Source of the DNA: Serratia nevei
Lineage (GTDB): Bacteria > Pseudomonadota > Gammaproteobacteria > Enterobacterales > Enterobacteriaceae
Reading direction: 5' to 3'
Assembly: GCF_037948395.1 (NCBI RefSeq)
Contig: NZ_CP149940.1
Location: 62,001 to 126,000, forward strand
DNA: 64,000 nucleotides
The translations under genes were made by a program, and so were the position numbers. Every line of letters starts with the position of its first letter. Within the stretch, counting starts at the first letter, position 1. Under the pieces are notes generated by a model. The model saw only the letters and a list, made by a program, of their open reading frames with translations. It was not told the DNA's origin and searched no databases. Positions 28,165 to 38,731 of the stretch are shown piece after piece.

Positions 28165-29496
28165 ATGTGGTCTTTCCTTAAAAGCCGCTCGGACGCGCCG
28201 CAGGTCACCGATCAACGGCAGATCGACGCCAGCTACAAATACTGGCGCATCCAGCTGATGTGCACCATGTACATCGGCTACGCCGCGTTTTACTTCACGC
28301 GCAAAAGCTTCAACTTCATCATGCCGGCGATGCTGAGCGATCTGGGCCTGACGATGTCCGACGTCGGCATCCTCGGCACGCTGTTCTACATCACCTACGG
28401 CTGCTCGAAATTCATTTCCGGCATGATCAGCGATCGCTCCAACCCGCGTTACTTTATGGGGCTGGGCCTGATCATGACCGGGGTGCTGAATATCTTCTTC
28501 GGCCTCAGTTCGTCGCTGCTGATGCTGGGCACGCTGTGGATCCTCAACGCCTTCTTCCAGGGCTGGGGCTGGCCGCCGTGCTCCAAAATCCTCACCAGCT
28601 GGTATTCGCGCTCCGAGCGCGGCAGCTGGTGGGCGATCTGGAACACTTCGCACAACGTCGGCGGCGCGCTGATCCCGCTGCTGGTGGGCTTTATCTCGCT
28701 GCACTTCAGCTGGCGTTACGGCATGATCATTCCCGGCATCATCGGCGTGGTGTTGGGGCTGCTGATGTGCTGGCGCCTGCGCGACAAGCCATCCACCCTG
28801 GGGCTGCCGAGCGTCGGCAAATGGCGTAACGACGCCATGGAGCTGGTGCAGGAATCGGAAGGCCAGGGGCTGAGCAACCGCGAGATCATCAAACGCTACG
28901 TGCTGACCAACAAGTACATCTGGCTGCTGGCGGTCTCTTATGTGCTGGTGTACATCGTGCGCACCGCGATCAACGACTGGGGCAACCTCTACCTGACGCA
29001 GGAAAAGGGCTATTCGCTGATGACCGCCAACTCGGCCATTTCGCTGTTTGAAGTGGGCGGCTTTATCGGTTCGCTGGTGGCCGGTTGGGGCTCCGACAAG
29101 CTGTTCCGCGGCAACCGCGGCCCGATGAACCTGATCTTCGCCATCGGTATCTTCCTGTCGGTGGCGGCGCTGTGGCTGATGCCGGGCGTGACCTACCTGC
29201 TGCAGGCCTGCTGCTTCTTCGCCATCGGCTTCTTCATCTTCGGCCCGCAGATGCTGATCGGCATGGCGGCGGCGGAGTGCTCGCACAAGGATGCGGCGGG
29301 TGCGGCGACCGGTTTCGTCGGCCTGTTCGCCTACCTGGGCGCGGCGCTGTCCGGCTACCCGATTGCGCGGGTGATGGAGATCTGGCACTGGAACGGCTTC
29401 TTCGTGGTGATTTCCATCGCCGCCTGCCTGTCGGCGCTGTTCCTGCTGCCGTTCCTGCGTGCGCAGACGCCGGCGCTGAAAACTGCCAACGCCTGA
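28165..29496 (+). CDS. uhpC: Glucose-6-phosphate sensor/transporter-like protein UhpC
   Basis: The 443-residue, twelve-helix MFS protein of the organophosphate:phosphate antiporter family contains GYAAFYFTRKSFNFIMPAML and FFQGWGWPPCSKILTSWYSR, which follow E. coli UhpC closely. UhpC binds external glucose-6-phosphate and signals through UhpB. UhpT would have similar length, but the sequence is nearer to UhpC (for example the WKNDA/EL loop form WRNDAMEL). In E. coli uhpT comes next; here only a weak AGCGC/GCGCT hairpin (29525-29540) and then a tRNA follow. Confidence 0.93.
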   Translation: MWSFLKSRSDAPQVTDQRQIDASYKYWRIQLMCTMYIGYAAFYFTRKSFNFIMPAMLSDLGLTMSDVGILGTLFYITYGCSKFISGMISDRSNPRYFMGLGLIMTGVLNIFFGLSSSLLMLGTLWILNAFFQGWGWPPCSKILTSWYSRSERGSWWAIWNTSHNVGGALIPLLVGFISLHFSWRYGMIIPGIIGVVLGLLMCWRLRDKPSTLGLPSVGKWRNDAMELVQESEGQGLSNREIIKRYVLTNKYIWLLAVSYVLVYIVRTAINDWGNLYLTQEKGYSLMTANSAISLFEVGGFIGSLVAGWGSDKLFRGNRGPMNLIFAIGIFLSVAALWLMPGVTYLLQACCFFAIGFFIFGPQMLIGMAAAECSHKDAAGAATGFVGLFAYLGAALSGYPIARVMEIWHWNGFFVVISIAACLSALFLLPFLRAQTPALKTANA

Positions 29497-29616
29497 GTGA
29501 AATACGCTGCGCAACCCCCGGCGCAGCGCATTATGGCGCTTTTATCACCACTTGAAATGCAGGGGCAAAAAAGTGATTGACGCCTATAACCGCCAGCAGT
29601 AAGATGCGCCCCGCAT

Positions 29617-29693
29617 CGGCGAGTAGCGCAGCTTGGTAGCGCAACTGGTTTGGGACCAGTGGGTCGGAGGTTCGAATCCTCTCTCGCCGACCA
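29617..29693 (+). tRNA. proM: tRNA-Pro (UGG)
   Basis: The 77-nt gene with encoded CCA has acceptor stem CGGCGAG/CTCGCCG, anticodon stem ACTGG/CCAGT around TTTGGGA (anticodon TGG), and T-arm GGAGGTTCGAATCCT. It decodes CCN proline codons. It sits between uhpC and chiA. The last 19 bases of the gene, from the T-stem through CCA, are the beginning of a 164-bp unit repeated twice more downstream. Confidence 0.97.
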
Positions 29694-29699
29694 CATTCG

Positions 29700-29730
29700 A
29701 AAAACCTGCTTTTTAAAGCAGGTTTTTTTT
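29700..29730 (+). terminator. tRNA-Pro terminator, repeat copy 1
   Basis: AAACCTGCTTT pairs with AAAGCAGGTTT and is followed by a run of T to 29730: a strong intrinsic terminator immediately after the tRNA. The same structure recurs at +164 and +328. Confidence 0.93.
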
Positions 29731-29863
29731 CGTCCGTCGTTTATGAGGATGAGTACCTCCGCAGGAGGTTCGAGCCTCGCGAAGCGAGACAACGTTGCTT
29801 CAGCAACGGCCCGCAGGGCGCGCATCAAAGATGCGCGTAATCCTCTCTCGCCGACCACATTCG

Positions 29864-29894
29864 AAAAACCTGCTTTTTAAAGCAGGTTTTTTTT
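29864..29894 (+). terminator. Terminator, repeat copy 2
   Basis: Identical to the terminator at 29700, 164 bases downstream, after the second 19-nt tRNA fragment. Confidence 0.9.
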
Positions 29895-30027
29895 CGTCCG
29901 TCGTTTATGAGGATGAGTACCTCCGCAGGAGGTTCGAGCCTCGCGAAGCGAGACAACGTTGCTTCAGCAACGGCCCGCAGGGCGCGCATCAAAGATGCGC
30001 GTAATCCTCTCTCGCCGACCACATTCG

Positions 30028-30058
30028 AAAAACCTGCTTTTTAAAGCAGGTTTTTTTT
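30028..30058 (+). terminator. Terminator, repeat copy 3
   Basis: Identical hairpin and T run in the partial third repeat. It is the last barrier before the chiA promoter region. Confidence 0.9.
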
Positions 30059-30088
30059 CGCCCGTCGTTTATGAGGATGAGTACCTCC

Positions 30089-32137
<2,049 letters not shown>

Positions 32138-32153
32138 TCGGTTGCAGTGCGTT

Positions 32154-32185
32154 GCCGGGGGATATCCTTTCGCCCCCGGCTTTTT
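32154..32185 (+). terminator. chiA terminator
   Basis: GCCGGGGG (32154-32161) and CCCCCGGC (32173-32180) form an 8-bp GC stem followed by TTTTT: a good intrinsic terminator 16 bases after the stop. Confidence 0.92.
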
Positions 32186-32738
32186 CACCGCCGAAAGTTT
32201 TTTTACGCCGCACAGATTGTGGCCCTCGCCGGCGCAAAACGCGGCCATCGGACTCACCCTTTTGGGTAATCCTTCAGCATTTCCTCCTGTCTTTAACGGC
32301 GATCACAAAAATAACCGTTCAGATATTCATCATTCAGCAACAAAGTTTTGGGGTTTTTTAACGGAGTTAAAAACCAGTAAGTTTGTGAGGGTCAGACCAA
32401 TGCGCTAAAAATGACCGCTTAGCATAAATTTTCATGCTGGAACTGTTAACAAAAGGTTTTTTTTATGTTTGTTTGCTGTTTCTCACAGTCTGCGTAAATC
32501 CCCACTGGTTATATTGACGACACCCCAAACAGTTGGCAACTTGATAGCCTCAGGGGTAAGAGCGAGAGTTGTTTGAGTGAATTCCACGCGCTCAGACGTC
32601 CCCGCCGCGATGCGTTCCATCCGGCATTCTCTCCTCGTACGCCTTCTGCCTTCGGGCGCCGATCGCACAGGCCACGCAATAAAAAATACAGGTCTGGCGG
32701 CAATTACACACATCACATCACACAATGGAGCACTAACG
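32186..32738 (+). promoter_or_regulatory. Long dppA upstream/leader region
   Basis: About 550 bp has no supported gene. It holds an AT-rich half (32285-32480), with the hairpin AGCAT/ATGCT at 32421-32438 and the run of T before 32465, and a second half that leads to dppA. The CA-rich stretch ACACACATCACATCACACAA (32706-32725) just before the ribosome site GGAG (32727-32730) is the kind of sequence bound by the GU-rich seed of GcvB sRNA, a known repressor of dppA in enterobacteria. No promoter could be fixed with confidence. Confidence 0.5.
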
Positions 32739-34346
32739 ATGACACGTTCCTTGGGTAAATCGGGGGTTCTGAAATTCGGCATTGGGCTGATCGCGCTGAC
32801 CGTGGCGGCCAGCGTTCAGGCCAAGACGTTGGTTTACTGTTCTGAAGGTTCCCCGGAAGGGTTCAACCCGCAGCTGTTTACCTCCGGCACCACCTACGAC
32901 GCCAGCTCGGTACCGATCTACAACCGCCTGGTCGAATTCAAAATCGGCACCACCGAACTGCAGCCGGGCCTGGCTGAGAAGTGGGACGTCAGCGAAGACG
33001 GCAAAACCTACACCTTCCACCTGCGCAAAGGCGTGAAGTGGCAGAGCAGCAAAGATTTCAAACCGACGCGCGACTTCAACGCCGACGACGTGGTGTTCTC
33101 CTTTGAGCGCCAGTTGGATGCGAACAACGCCTACCACAAAGTGTCCGGCGGCAGTTACGAATACTTTGAAGGCATGGACATGCCTAAGCTGATCGCCAAG
33201 ATTGAAAAAGTGGACGACAACACCGTGCGCTTCGTGCTGAACCGCCCGGAGGCGCCGTTCCTGGCTGACCTGGGCATGGACTTCGCGTCCATCCTGTCCG
33301 CCGAATATGCCGACGTGATGATGAAAGCCGGCACGCCGGAGAAAGTCGACCTGAATCCGATCGGCACCGGGCCGTTCCAGCTGCTGCAATACCAGAAAGA
33401 CTCCAAGATCCTGTACAAGGCATTCGACGGTTTCTGGGGCACCAAGCCGAAGATCGATCGCCTGGTGTTCTCCATCACGCCTGACGCCTCCGTGCGCTAC
33501 GCCAAACTGCAGAAAAACGAATGTCAGGTGATGCCGTACCCGAACCCGGCCGATATCGCCCGCATGAAGCAAGACAAGTCCATCAACCTGATGGAACAGC
33601 CGGGCCTGAACGTGGGTTACCTGTCGTTCAACGTCGAGAAAAAGCCGCTGGATAACCTGAAGGTGCGCCAGGCGTTGACCATGGCGGTCAACAAGCAGGC
33701 GATCATCGACGCGGTTTATCAGGGCGCGGGCCAGGCGGCCAAGAACCTGATCCCGCCGACCATGTGGGGCTATAACGACGCGGTGCAGGATTACGCTTAC
33801 GATCCGGCCAAGGCGAAAGCACTGCTGAAAGAAGCGGGCATGGCCGACGGCTTCAGCATCGACCTGTGGGCGATGCCGGTACAGCGTCCTTACAACCCGA
33901 ACGCGCGCCGCATGGCGGAAATGATCCAGGCCGACTGGGCCAAGATCGGCGTGAAAGCCAAAATCGTGACCTATGAGTGGGGTGAATACCTCAAGCGCGC
34001 CAAAGCGGGCGAGCACCAGACGGTGATGATGGGCTGGACCGGCGACAACGGGGATCCGGACAACTTCTTCGCCACGCTGTTCAGCTGCGCGGCGGCGAAA
34101 GACGGCTCCAACTACTCCCGCTGGTGCTACAAGCCGTTTGAAGATCTGATTCAACCGGCGCGCGCCGAATCCAACCACGACAAGCGCATCGAACTGTACA
34201 AGCAGGCGCAGGTGGTGATGCACGATCAGGCTCCGGCGCTGATTGTCGCACACTCCACCGTGTACGAGCCTGTGCGTAAGGAAGTGAAAGGCTACGTCGT
34301 GGATCCACTCGGTAAGCATCACTTCGAGAATGTCTCTGTAGACTGA
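32739..34346 (+). CDS. dppA: Dipeptide-binding periplasmic protein DppA
   Basis: The protein is 535 residues from ATG 32739 (GGAG 8 bases upstream), the length of E. coli DppA. The signal peptide ends VAASVQA near residue 28. The mature protein is a class-C substrate-binding protein: KTLVYCSEGSPEGFNPQL, TYTFHLRKGVKWQSSKDF and RPYNPNARRMAEMIQADW are diagnostic. It delivers dipeptides (and haem or aminolevulinate in some enterobacteria) to DppBCDF. Translation is probably repressed by GcvB through the CA-rich leader. Confidence 0.97.
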   Translation: MTRSLGKSGVLKFGIGLIALTVAASVQAKTLVYCSEGSPEGFNPQLFTSGTTYDASSVPIYNRLVEFKIGTTELQPGLAEKWDVSEDGKTYTFHLRKGVKWQSSKDFKPTRDFNADDVVFSFERQLDANNAYHKVSGGSYEYFEGMDMPKLIAKIEKVDDNTVRFVLNRPEAPFLADLGMDFASILSAEYADVMMKAGTPEKVDLNPIGTGPFQLLQYQKDSKILYKAFDGFWGTKPKIDRLVFSITPDASVRYAKLQKNECQVMPYPNPADIARMKQDKSINLMEQPGLNVGYLSFNVEKKPLDNLKVRQALTMAVNKQAIIDAVYQGAGQAAKNLIPPTMWGYNDAVQDYAYDPAKAKALLKEAGMADGFSIDLWAMPVQRPYNPNARRMAEMIQADWAKIGVKAKIVTYEWGEYLKRAKAGEHQTVMMGWTGDNGDPDNFFATLFSCAAAKDGSNYSRWCYKPFEDLIQPARAESNHDKRIELYKQAQVVMHDQAPALIVAHSTVYEPVRKEVKGYVVDPLGKHHFENVSVD

Positions 34347-34382
34347 TTTCGACCGCTTTACCGGAGACGCACGAATGGACTT

Positions 34383-34411
34383 GCAGGGGCGCAACAGGTT
34401 TGCGCCCCTGC
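34383..34411 (+). terminator. Intercistronic stem-loop between dppA and dppB
   Basis: A 12-bp perfect stem (GCAGGGGCGCAA / TTGCGCCCCTGC) with loop CAGGT lies in the 170-bp dppA-dppB gap and has no U-tract. Such structures usually protect the mRNA of the abundant binding protein and reduce transporter-subunit expression, so partial termination or 3'-end stabilisation is likely. Confidence 0.7.
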
Positions 34412-34516
34412 TGACCAGTCTCCGGCGTATGGCCGTCGAATCGTTCAAAGGCATGTGAGCGTTAATAAGCCTGGCGGACGATGAGCTGCCGGGCATTGAT
34501 ACAGAGAGTTCGGGAT

Positions 34517-35536
34517 ATGTTGCAGTTCATACTCCGACGTTTGGGGTTAGTTATCCCAACGTTTATCGGCATTACGTTGCTGACTTTTGCATTCGTCCAT
34601 ATGATCCCCGGCGACCCGGTGACCATCATGGCCGGGGAACGCGGTATCTCCGCCGAGCGCCACGCGCAGCTGATGGCGGAAATGGGGCTGGACAAGCCGC
34701 TCTATCAACAATATTTCTCCTACGTGTCCAACGTGCTGCACGGCGATCTGGGCACCTCACTCAAAAGCCGCATCTCCGTCTGGAGCGAGTTCGTTCCGCG
34801 CTTTCAGGCCACGCTGGAGCTGGGCTTCTGCGCGATGCTGTTTGCGGTGCTGGTAGGCATCCCGGTCGGGGTGCTGGCGGCAGTCAAGCGCGGCTCGGTC
34901 TTCGATCACACCGCGGTGGGCATCTCGCTGACCGGCTATTCGATGCCGATTTTCTGGTGGGGCATGATGCTGATCATGCTGGTGTCGGTGCAGCTTAACC
35001 TGACGCCGGTGTCGGGCCGCATCAGCGACACGGTCTTCCTCGACGACAGCCATCCGCTGACCGGCTTCATGCTGATAGACACTCTGATCTGGGGCGAGCC
35101 GGGCGACTTTATCGACGCAGTGATGCACATGATCCTGCCGGCCATCGTGCTGGGCACCATCCCGCTGGCGGTGATCGTGCGCATGACCCGCTCCTCGATG
35201 CTGGAAGTGTTGGGTGAAGACTACATCCGCACCGCGCGCGCCAAGGGCGTGAGCCGCATGCGGGTGATCGTCGTCCACGCGCTGCGCAACGCGCTGCTGC
35301 CGGTGGTGACGGTGATCGGGCTGCAGGTCGGCACCATGCTGGCCGGCGCTATCCTGACGGAAACCATCTTCTCCTGGCCGGGGCTGGGCCGCTGGCTGAT
35401 CGACGCGCTGCAGCGCCGCGATTACCCGGTGGTGCAGGGCGGGGTGTTGCTGGTCGCCTGTATGATCATTCTGGTTAACCTGCTGGTAGACGTGCTCTAC
35501 GGCGTGGTCAACCCGCGTATTCGCCACAAGAAATAA
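34517..35536 (+). CDS. dppB: Dipeptide ABC transporter permease DppB
   Basis: The protein is 339 residues from ATG 34517 (MLQFILRRLGLVIPTFIGIT), the same length as E. coli DppB; a longer frame at 34481 is unsupported. It has six membrane helices with the permease coupling loop EDYIRTARAKGVSRMRVIVV and the large periplasmic loop after helix 1 (PGDPVTIMAGERG). It pairs with DppC to form the channel. It lies downstream of the dppA stem-loop in the same operon. Confidence 0.96.
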   Translation: MLQFILRRLGLVIPTFIGITLLTFAFVHMIPGDPVTIMAGERGISAERHAQLMAEMGLDKPLYQQYFSYVSNVLHGDLGTSLKSRISVWSEFVPRFQATLELGFCAMLFAVLVGIPVGVLAAVKRGSVFDHTAVGISLTGYSMPIFWWGMMLIMLVSVQLNLTPVSGRISDTVFLDDSHPLTGFMLIDTLIWGEPGDFIDAVMHMILPAIVLGTIPLAVIVRMTRSSMLEVLGEDYIRTARAKGVSRMRVIVVHALRNALLPVVTVIGLQVGTMLAGAILTETIFSWPGLGRWLIDALQRRDYPVVQGGVLLVACMIILVNLLVDVLYGVVNPRIRHKK

Positions 35537-35547
35537 GGGGCGCTCTC

Positions 35548-36450
35548 ATGTCTCAAATCACTGAGTCTGCAGTTAAAGGTGCGCCGAAGCCGATGACCCC
35601 GTTTCAGGAGTTCTGGCACTATTTCAAGCGCAATAAAGGGGCCGTGGTCGGCCTGGTGTATATCGTTCTGATGCTGGTGATCGCGCTCGGCGCCGGGGTG
35701 CTGGCGCCGCATGCGCCGGCGGATCAGTTCCGCGACGCGCTGCTCAAGCCGCCGGTGTGGCAAGAGGGTGGCAGCTGGCAATATCTCCTCGGCACCGACG
35801 ACGTGGGCCGCGACGTGCTGTCGCGCCTGATGTACGGTGCGCGCCTGTCGCTGCTGGTCGGCTGCCTGGTGGTGGTGCTGTCGCTGATCATGGGCGTGGT
35901 GCTCGGTCTGCTGGCCGGCTACTTCGGCGGTGCGGTGGATGCGGTGATCATGCGCGTCGTCGACATCATGCTGGCCCTGCCGAGCCTGCTGCTGGCGCTG
36001 GTGCTGGTGGCGGTGTTCGGGCCGTCGATCGTCAACGCCTCGTTGGCGCTTACCTTCGTCGCGCTGCCGCACTATGTACGTCTGACGCGTGCGGCGGTGC
36101 TGGCGGAAGTGAACCGCGATTACGTCACCGCTTCGCGGGTGGCGGGCGCCGGCGCGCTGCGCCAGATGTTCGTCAACATTCTGCCTAACTGCCTGGCGCC
36201 TTTGATCGTGCAGGCTTCTCTCGGTTTCTCGAACGCCATTCTGGACATGGCCGCTCTCGGCTTTCTGGGCATGGGCGCGCAACCGCCGACGCCGGAGTGG
36301 GGCACCATGCTCTCCGACGTGCTGCAGTTCGCGCAAAGCGCCTGGTGGGTAGTGACTTTCCCCGGCCTGGCGATCCTGCTGACGGTGCTGGCATTTAACC
36401 TGATGGGGGACGGTTTGCGTGACGCTCTCGACCCCAAACTCAAGCAGTAA
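35548..36450 (+). CDS. dppC: Dipeptide ABC transporter permease DppC
   Basis: The 300-residue protein (the E. coli length) has an N-terminal cytoplasmic segment, then helix 1 (GAVVGLVYIVLMLVIALGAG), GTDDVGRDVLSRLMYGARLSL and the EAA-type coupling loop VNRDYVTASRVAGAGALRQM. It is the second channel subunit. It begins 11 bases after dppB with AAGGGG before the ATG. Confidence 0.96.
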   Translation: MSQITESAVKGAPKPMTPFQEFWHYFKRNKGAVVGLVYIVLMLVIALGAGVLAPHAPADQFRDALLKPPVWQEGGSWQYLLGTDDVGRDVLSRLMYGARLSLLVGCLVVVLSLIMGVVLGLLAGYFGGAVDAVIMRVVDIMLALPSLLLALVLVAVFGPSIVNASLALTFVALPHYVRLTRAAVLAEVNRDYVTASRVAGAGALRQMFVNILPNCLAPLIVQASLGFSNAILDMAALGFLGMGAQPPTPEWGTMLSDVLQFAQSAWWVVTFPGLAILLTVLAFNLMGDGLRDALDPKLKQ

Positions 36451-36465
36451 CAGAGGACGAGAGAG

Positions 36466-37442
<977 letters not shown>

Positions 37443-37446
<4 letters not shown>

Positions 37447-38432
37447 GCCAGAATCAACCTTTACTGCAGGCGATCGACCTGAAGAAGCATTACCCGGTGA
37501 AAAAGGGCCTGTTCGCGCCGGAGCGGCTGGTCAAGGCGCTGGACGGCGTCTCCTTCACCCTGGAGCGCGGCAAAACGCTGGCGGTGGTCGGCGAGTCGGG
37601 CTGCGGCAAATCGACGCTCGGCCGCCTGCTGACGATGATCGAAGTGCCGACCGGCGGCGAGCTGTACTATCAGGGGCAGGATTTGCTGAAGCCGGACGTC
37701 TCGGCCGAGAAACTGCGCCGCCAGAAGATCCAAATCGTGTTCCAGAATCCTTACGGATCGCTCAACCCGCGCAAGAAGGTCGGGCAGATCCTCGAGGAAC
37801 CGCTGTTGATCAATACCCCGCTCAGCGCCGCCGAACGGCGGGAAAAAGCGCTGGAGATGATGGCGAAGGTCGGCCTGAAGACCGAGCATTACGACCGCTA
37901 CCCGCACATGTTTTCCGGCGGCCAGCGCCAGCGTATCGCCATCGCCCGCGGGCTGATGCTGAACCCGGACGTGGTGATCGCCGATGAACCGGTGTCGGCG
38001 CTGGACGTGTCGGTGCGTGCTCAGGTGCTGAACCTGATGATGGATCTGCAGCAGGAGCTGGGGTTGTCCTATGTGTTCATCTCACACGATCTGTCGGTGG
38101 TGGAACACATCGCCGACGAGGTGATGGTGATGTACCTCGGCCGCTGCGTGGAAAAGGGCAGCAAAGAGGCGATCTTCAACAATCCGCGCCATCCTTATAC
38201 TCAGGCGCTGCTGTCGGCGACGCCGCGGTTGAACCCGGATATGCGCCGCGAGCGCATCAAGCTGACCGGCGAACTGCCCAGCCCGATGAACCCGCCACCG
38301 GGCTGCGCGTTCAACGCCCGCTGCCGCCGCGCCTTCGGCACCTGCGTGCAGCTGCAGCCGCAGCTGAAACAGTACGGTGAGCAGATGGTGGCCTGCTTTG
38401 CGGTCGATCAGGACGAGCATCCGGGGACGTAA
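37443..38432 (+). CDS. dppF: Dipeptide ABC transporter ATPase DppF
   Basis: The 329-residue protein has Walker [28 protein letters not shown], signature FSGGQRQR, Walker [13 protein letters not shown], and the C-terminal cysteine-containing extension ([14 protein letters not shown]). It is the second ATPase of the dipeptide importer. The ATGA overlap with dppD couples translation. An intrinsic terminator begins 26 bases after the stop. Confidence 0.96.
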
Positions 38433-38457
38433 AGCGTCGGATTTTCCTGCTTAAACC

Positions 38458-38487
38458 AAACGCCGGCACTGCGCCGGCGTTTTTTAT
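38458..38487 (+). terminator. dpp operon terminator
   Basis: AAACGCCGGC (38458-38467) and GCCGGCGTTT (38473-38482) form a 10-bp stem with a T run after it. The rest of the 299-bp dppF-bcsG gap (38488-38685) is AT-rich and shows no gene. Confidence 0.92.
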
Positions 38488-38687
38488 TATTCAATCAATG
38501 TGTTAGTCAGTAAACGATCGCGACAACCCGTTTTTTAAATTCTTCCCTTAACGCTATTCTGACAAATTGTTATTTTTTTAAGAATCTTCGTATTGAAATA
38601 ATAATCGAATAATAGAATTCAACGGTTTGTTGTTAATAACATTCTGTCGGTCGAGCGGTTTCACTGTTTTTATTATAAAAACCCAAT

Positions 38688-38713
38688 AAAAAAGCACGCC
38701 GGCGGCGTGCTTT
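38688..38713 (-). terminator. bcsEFG operon terminator
   Basis: Read on the minus strand, AAAGCACGCC-GCC-GGCGTGCTTT is followed by further T residues: a 10-bp intrinsic terminator 19 bases past the bcsG stop. Confidence 0.9.
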
Positions 38714-38731
38714 GGGGGGATGAGGCCGCGC

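Larger units (their letters stand above)
29675..30088 (+). repeat. 164-bp tandem repeat (2.5 copies) starting inside tRNA-Pro
   Basis: Copy 1 is 29675-29838, copy 2 is 29839-30002 and partial copy 3 is 30003-30088. Copies 1 and 2 read identically; copy 3 has one change (T to C near 30061) before it diverges after GTACCTCC. Each unit has (a) the last 19 nt of tRNA-Pro including CCA, (b) an intrinsic terminator, (c) a spacer CGTCCGTCGTTTATGAGG, and (d) in full copies, five consecutive short hairpins. From memory this resembles the tyrT (rtT) locus of E. coli, where repeats of about 178 bp also carry a 19-bp tRNA 3' end. Small basic ORFs cross the repeats, but there is no ribosome site to support them. 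Confidence 0.92.

Noticed and set aside
29795..30004. Small basic ORFs running through the tRNA-linked repeats (both strands)
   Set aside because: They have no ribosome site and cross strong terminators; the open frames follow from repeat composition. Kept only as a remark, since an analogous locus in E. coli was proposed to encode a protamine-like peptide.
29675..30088. CRISPR-like impression from regular repeats
   Set aside because: The units are contiguous 164-bp copies with no unique spacers, they contain tRNA ends and terminators, and there are no cas genes.
32142..32408. An 88-codon ORF just after chiA
   Set aside because: It runs through the chiA terminator and has no ribosome site or similarity that I recognise.
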